From Pseudomonas multiresinivorans (GTDB lineage: Bacteria > Pseudomonadota > Gammaproteobacteria > Pseudomonadales > Pseudomonadaceae), in the NCBI RefSeq assembly GCF_012971725.1, contig NZ_CP048833.1:2604001-2668000 (forward strand): DNA of 64,000 nt, in the 5' to 3' direction. Numbering within the stretch: position 1 is the stretch's first letter; every line of letters starts with the position of its first letter. A program made the position numbers and the translations under genes. Below the pieces are notes generated by a model. That model ran no database searches. It was given only the letters and a program-made list of their open reading frames with translations, and had not been told where the DNA came from. Below, piece by piece: positions 60,111 through 64,000 of the stretch.

Positions 60111-61904
60111 TCAGAAGCTCTCGTCGTCCATCTCCAGTGCCGACTCGCCGCCGTCGGTGAGCACCCGCGCCAGACCGTCCGCCGTGGGTAGCAGGTGGCA
60201 GGCATAGAACTGCGCCGTGTGCAGCTTGGCGCGATAGAACGCGGGATCGCCCGTGCCGTCCTGCAGGCGCTGCCAGGCCACAAGGGCTGAACTGGCCAGT
60301 TGCCAACCACCAGCTACCAGACCGAACAGTTGCAGGAAAGGCACTGCGCCGAGGGCAATCTCGCGTGGTTGCTGGTCGTGGCGCTGGACGATGCAGGACA
60401 CGCCACGCTCCAGGGCGTCCAGCGCCAGGTCGAGCGCATGGCCGATCGGCTCCAGGGCGTCCTCGCTGCGCGGCAGGCGACGGGCGCAATCGCGCATCCG
60501 AGCAATCAGCGCCAGTGCCGCGACACCGCGATCCCGTGCGATCTTGCGGCCGACCAGGTCATTGGCCTGGATGCCGGTGGTGCCTTCGTAGATCGTTGTG
60601 ATGCGGGCATCGCGTAGGTGCTGGGCTGCGCCGGTTTCCTCGATGAAGCCCATGCCACCATGGATCTGCACGCCCAGCGAGGCGATGTCGATGGCGTTCT
60701 CCGTGCTCCAGGCTTTGACCACCGGGATCAGCAAGTCGACGAAGGCCTGCTGTTCCCGGCGCACCTCCGGATCCGGGTGGCCGCTGGCGACGTCCATCGC
60801 CAGAGCGACCTCGTAGCCCAGTGCACGCATCGCTTCGACGCGGGATTTCATCGACAGCAGCATGCGGCGCACATCCGGATGGCGGAGGATTGCGACCTTC
60901 TCGCGGCTCGCACTGCCCAGTTCGCCACCCTGGCGGCGCTCGCGGGCATAGGCCAGGGCGCGCTGATAGGCCCGCTCCGAGAGACCAATGCCCTCGATGC
61001 CGACCGAGAACCGCGCAGCGTTCATCATGCTGAACATGTATTCCAGGCCGCGGTTTTCCTCGCCTACCAGCCAGCCGACGGCACCGTCGCGGTCGCCGAA
61101 GGCGAGGACTGCGGTGGGGCTGCCATGGATGCCGAGCTTGTGCTCGATGGACACGCAGCGCACATCGTTGCGCGCATCCGGCTTGCCCGAGGCGTCGAGC
61201 AGCACCTTCGGTACTAGGAATAGCGAAATGCCCTTGACCCCCTCGGGCGCACCAGGAACCCGTGCCAGGACCAGGTGCACGATGTTCTCGGTGAGATCGT
61301 GCTCGCCGTAGGTAATGAAGATCTTCTGGCCGAAGACCCGATAGGTGCCGTCGCCGTTGCGTTCGGCACGACTGCGCACGGCGGCGAGGTCGGAACCGGC
61401 CTGCGGCTCGGTCAGGTTCATGGTGCCGGTCCACTCGCCGCTGATCAGCTTCGGCAGCCAGGTTTCCTTGAGTGCAGCGCTGCCGTGCAGTTCGACGGCC
61501 TCGATGGCGCCGCGGGTGAGCATCGGGCAGAGGCCGAAAGCGACGTTGGCGGCGTTCCACATTTCCTCCACCGCTGCCGACAGCAGCCGGGCGATACCCT
61601 GGCCACCGAACTCCGGCGAGCAGGAGAGGGCATTCCAACCGCCTTCGACAAATTGCTCGTAGGCATGCTTCCAGCCATCGGCGGTGCGCACGGCCCCGTC
61701 ATTCCAGCGCGCACCCTGGCGGTCACCGACACTGTTGAGCGGCGCCAGAACACCACTGGCGAAGCGCCCGGCCTCGGCCAGAATGGCCTGGGCTAGGTCG
61801 CTGCCGATCTCTTCCTGGCCAGGCAGCGCCTGGAGGCGTGCGAGCAGGCCGAGATCGTCGAGGATGAATTGCATGTCGCGCAGGGGGGCTGAGTACTCGC
61901 TCAT
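60111..61904 (-). CDS. Large acyl-CoA dehydrogenase (about 600-residue class)
   Basis: 597 residues from the ATG at 61904 with GGAGTCCCACC before it; the longer frame to 62162 is not credible. N-terminal helical domain, middle domain with TGTMNLTEPQAGSDLAAVRSRAE and QKIFITYGEHDL, then IHGGMGFIEETGAAQHLRDARITTIYEGTTGIQANDLVGRK, whose Glu in IYEGTTG is the usual base of this class. The C-terminal 120-residue extension is typical of the FadE/DmdC-type long dehydrogenases. It desaturates an acyl-CoA, perhaps a short or substituted one. It is divergent from the MalT-like regulator. Confidence 0.9.
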   Translation of the reverse strand: MSEYSAPLRDMQFILDDLGLLARLQALPGQEEIGSDLAQAILAEAGRFASGVLAPLNSVGDRQGARWNDGAVRTADGWKHAYEQFVEGGWNALSCSPEFGGQGIARLLSAAVEEMWNAANVAFGLCPMLTRGAIEAVELHGSAALKETWLPKLISGEWTGTMNLTEPQAGSDLAAVRSRAERNGDGTYRVFGQKIFITYGEHDLTENIVHLVLARVPGAPEGVKGISLFLVPKVLLDASGKPDARNDVRCVSIEHKLGIHGSPTAVLAFGDRDGAVGWLVGEENRGLEYMFSMMNAARFSVGIEGIGLSERAYQRALAYARERRQGGELGSASREKVAILRHPDVRRMLLSMKSRVEAMRALGYEVALAMDVASGHPDPEVRREQQAFVDLLIPVVKAWSTENAIDIASLGVQIHGGMGFIEETGAAQHLRDARITTIYEGTTGIQANDLVGRKIARDRGVAALALIARMRDCARRLPRSEDALEPIGHALDLALDALERGVSCIVQRHDQQPREIALGAVPFLQLFGLVAGGWQLASSALVAWQRLQDGTGDPAFYRAKLHTAQFYACHLLPTADGLARVLTDGGESALEMDDESF

Positions 61905-62161
61905 GGTGGGACTCCGGGGGATAAGGTGGCCGGAATTGAATCCCAATCCATCGCCCGACGGCCCCCACCCCGCTGGGGTGGGCTCATTGGTCGGATCGCC
62001 TATCGCCTGGTGTGGCGCAGCGGGTAATGTCTCTCCCCGTAGCGAGGGGGGTGTGCTTTGCGCGGAGGGGGGGCAATATCGATCCCGGTACACCCGAGGC
62101 TCCTCGCGTCCATGATGCCGGGCAACGGCGCGCCAGTTATGCAGAAAGGCCAAGAATAACA

Positions 62162-64000
62162 ATGCATCCAGACAAACTGCTCGTGACCACCAAGCTGGCG
62201 CCGCCGCGCGTCAGTCCTAACGCCATCACCCGCCAACGCCTGCTGGAACAACTGCAGCGCATGGAGCATTGCACCGTCGGTGTGGTCATCGGCGGTCCCG
62301 GCTTCGGCAAGACCACCCTGCTGGTGCAGTGGCGGCAGACCATGCTCAAGGCGCGCGCCGAGGTGGCCTGGTTGACGCTCAGCACCGAAGACCGCCACCT
62401 GGCTTCCTTTTTCGTCTACCTGCGTGCGGCGCTGAACCACCTCGGTATTGCCCTGGAAAACGACATTCCGCTGGAAGGTGCCAGTGGCGAGTCCCTCGAT
62501 GGCCTGGTTGCAAGCATCGTCGAAGGCGCCGCAGCAGTCAGCAAGCAGCTTTACCTGGTGCTGGACGACTACCACCTGGTGAGCGACTCGCGTGCCCATC
62601 GCCTCGTCCAGCGCCTGCTGGACCATTGCCCGCAGAACCTGCATTTCATCATTGCCTCGCGCGCCGACCCGCCCTTGAGCCTGAGCCGCCTGCGCCTGCA
62701 GGACCAGGTGCTGGAGCTGGATTGCGCGGGCCTGCCGTTCGACCTCGCGGAAACCCGCAGCTTCCTCGAAACCAACCTGCCGTCGCTCAAGTTGAGCAGC
62801 GAAGAGTCCCACCTGATCCAGGACCTCACCAGTGGCTGGCCCGCCAGCCTGCAACTGATAGTGCTCCTGCTGCGCGCCCGCCCGGAGGCACGCAACAGCC
62901 TGCGCGACCTGGGCTGGATGTCCGATGACCTGCAGACCTACCTGGCCGAAGACGTGATGGTGCATTTGCCTCCCGAGCTGGCCGGCTTCATGGAACGGGT
63001 CAGCTTGTGCCGGCGTTTCAATGCATCGCTGGCAGCGCACCTGACCGGCCACGACAATGCAGGCGAACTGCTGGCGCGAATGGAGGAAGAGAACCTGCTG
63101 GTGTTCCGCATCGTCGGTGACGACCGCCAGCCGTGGTACCGCTTCCACCCCCTGTTCGGTGAATTCCTCGCCGCGCGCCTGGAGCGCCGCGATCCCACCC
63201 TGGTCAATGACCTGCATCGTCGCGCTGCACGCTGGTTCGCTGAGCGCAAGCTGCTGGCCGAGGGACTGCGACATGCGACCGAGAGCGGTGATCTGGAGTT
63301 CGCAGCCGAAGTGGTGGAGCGCTCGGCGCCCACCAGTTGGGGCCTGGACCAGGTCGGGCCGTTGCTGCGCCTGCTCGACCGATTGCCCCAGGAAACCCTG
63401 TTCAGCCACCCGCGGCTGTTCTTCCGTGGCTGCCTGGCCTATGCGTTGACCGCCCGCCCGGCCAAGGCCGAGTCCTGGCTCGAGGAGTACAAGCGCAGCG
63501 GGGCCAGCCAGGAAGGAGACTTGCTCCAGCACTTGCGCCTGGTCCAGGCGTCCATCGCCATTCAACGTGATCGCACGGATCAGATCGTCTCGGTTCTGGA
63601 GGGGGCTGAGCGCTTCGACGACGATTACTCGGTGGTCCGCTATGGCCCTTCGGCGTTGCTGGCCATCGCCTACGCGGCGGAGGGCCGGCACATCGACGCC
63701 TTGCGCTACCTGGACGAACACCCCATCGCCGAGGCCGACCGAAACGATGAGATGGCCCTGGTGGTCGAGGGTGCCCGTACGCTCTGCCACCTGCTGGAAG
63801 GGCGCATGGCGGATGCCCTGCGCGTCGGCCAGGACCTGTTCTCCCGATCGGTGTCCGCCCATGGCCACCGGTCCGCCAGCGCTTACCTGTGTGCGGCCTC
63901 GCTGGCCGTGGTGTACTGCGAACTCGACCGCATCGACGAAGCGCGCGAAGTACTCGCCAACCGCGTTGGCCTTCTGCAGTGGGCAATGCCCGACACCATG
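62162..64000 (+). CDS. MalT/AcoK-type STAND LuxR regulator (5' part, cut by window edge)
   Basis: 613 codons are visible with no stop. TTKLAPPRVSPNAITRQRLLEQL opens the STAND ATPase, with Walker A GGPGFGKTT (44-52), Walker B LYLVLDDYHLV, FIIASRADPPLSLSRLR and WYRFHPLFGEFLAARL. Helical TPR-like superhelix repeats start near residue 360. A C-terminal LuxR helix-turn-helix is expected beyond the edge. These proteins activate catabolic operons after inducer and ATP binding. The 257-bp divergent gap with the acyl-CoA dehydrogenase suggests that gene as a target. Confidence 0.9.
   Translation, partial: MHPDKLLVTTKLAPPRVSPNAITRQRLLEQLQRMEHCTVGVVIGGPGFGKTTLLVQWRQTMLKARAEVAWLTLSTEDRHLASFFVYLRAALNHLGIALENDIPLEGASGESLDGLVASIVEGAAAVSKQLYLVLDDYHLVSDSRAHRLVQRLLDHCPQNLHFIIASRADPPLSLSRLRLQDQVLELDCAGLPFDLAETRSFLETNLPSLKLSSEESHLIQDLTSGWPASLQLIVLLLRARPEARNSLRDLGWMSDDLQTYLAEDVMVHLPPELAGFMERVSLCRRFNASLAAHLTGHDNAGELLARMEEENLLVFRIVGDDRQPWYRFHPLFGEFLAARLERRDPTLVNDLHRRAARWFAERKLLAEGLRHATESGDLEFAAEVVERSAPTSWGLDQVGPLLRLLDRLPQETLFSHPRLFFRGCLAYALTARPAKAESWLEEYKRSGASQEGDLLQHLRLVQASIAIQRDRTDQIVSVLEGAERFDDDYSVVRYGPSALLAIAYAAEGRHIDALRYLDEHPIAEADRNDEMALVVEGARTLCHLLEGRMADALRVGQDLFSRSVSAHGHRSASAYLCAASLAVVYCELDRIDEAREVLANRVGLLQWAMPDTM

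Overview
The window is high-GC Gammaproteobacterial chromosome and reads as a Pseudomonas. The block gltA / sdhCDAB-sucAB-lpd-sucCD followed by a BraB/BrnQ branched-chain amino acid carrier is the Pseudomonas arrangement. The short inverted repeats built on GTAGGAGCGAGC...GCTCGCTCCTAC and CCCTCTCCC...GGGAGAGGG are also typical of that genus. The P. aeruginosa / P. citronellolis / P. nitroreducens side of the genus is an inference from gene order recalled from memory; no database was consulted.

Layout. 1-13,300 holds ordinary chromosomal genes: a partial SfnB-family flavoprotein, a YbaK-type tRNA-editing protein, a YciI and a VOC/PhnB-like protein, an AraC regulator divergent from an amidohydrolase-CobW pair, ppnP, an exonuclease, a beta-hydroxyacid dehydrogenase, a DUF486 protein, a GH31 glycosidase, a YkgJ protein and a START-domain protein. 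13,540-26,503 is the TCA block, with gltA divergent from sdhC and recognisable sigma70 promoters for both. braB follows at 26,987.

28,356 to about 38,900 is a mobile island. It starts with a tyrosine integrase next to att-like direct repeats and carries an AlpA regulator, a SIR2-HerA gene pair (a known anti-phage architecture), an inovirus Gp2/YagK-type replication-like gene and several unknown genes. A gene-free kilobase separates it from the next block.

39,936-52,980 is a signalling-plus-adhesin locus. It contains a canonical LuxR-type response regulator, a BvgS-like hybrid kinase without Venus-flytrap domains, a receiver-LuxR-PAS-kinase fusion that has lost both its phosphoacceptor Asp and its phosphoacceptor His, and a free-standing receiver-like protein with Glu at the Asp site. 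These are followed by a secreted TPR-like protein, a 1917-residue trimeric autotransporter adhesin and a BamE/SmpA-like lipoprotein. This block is the best candidate for an undescribed system.

53,296-64,000 is a catabolic region. A LacI regulator sits next to a minus-strand MFS-HisD-like-thioesterase-SDR-arylsulfatase operon, which suggests uptake and oxidation of a sulfated or sulfonated carbon source. Beyond it lie a large acyl-CoA dehydrogenase and a divergent MalT-type STAND regulator cut by the window edge. I saw no rRNA, tRNA or CRISPR array.
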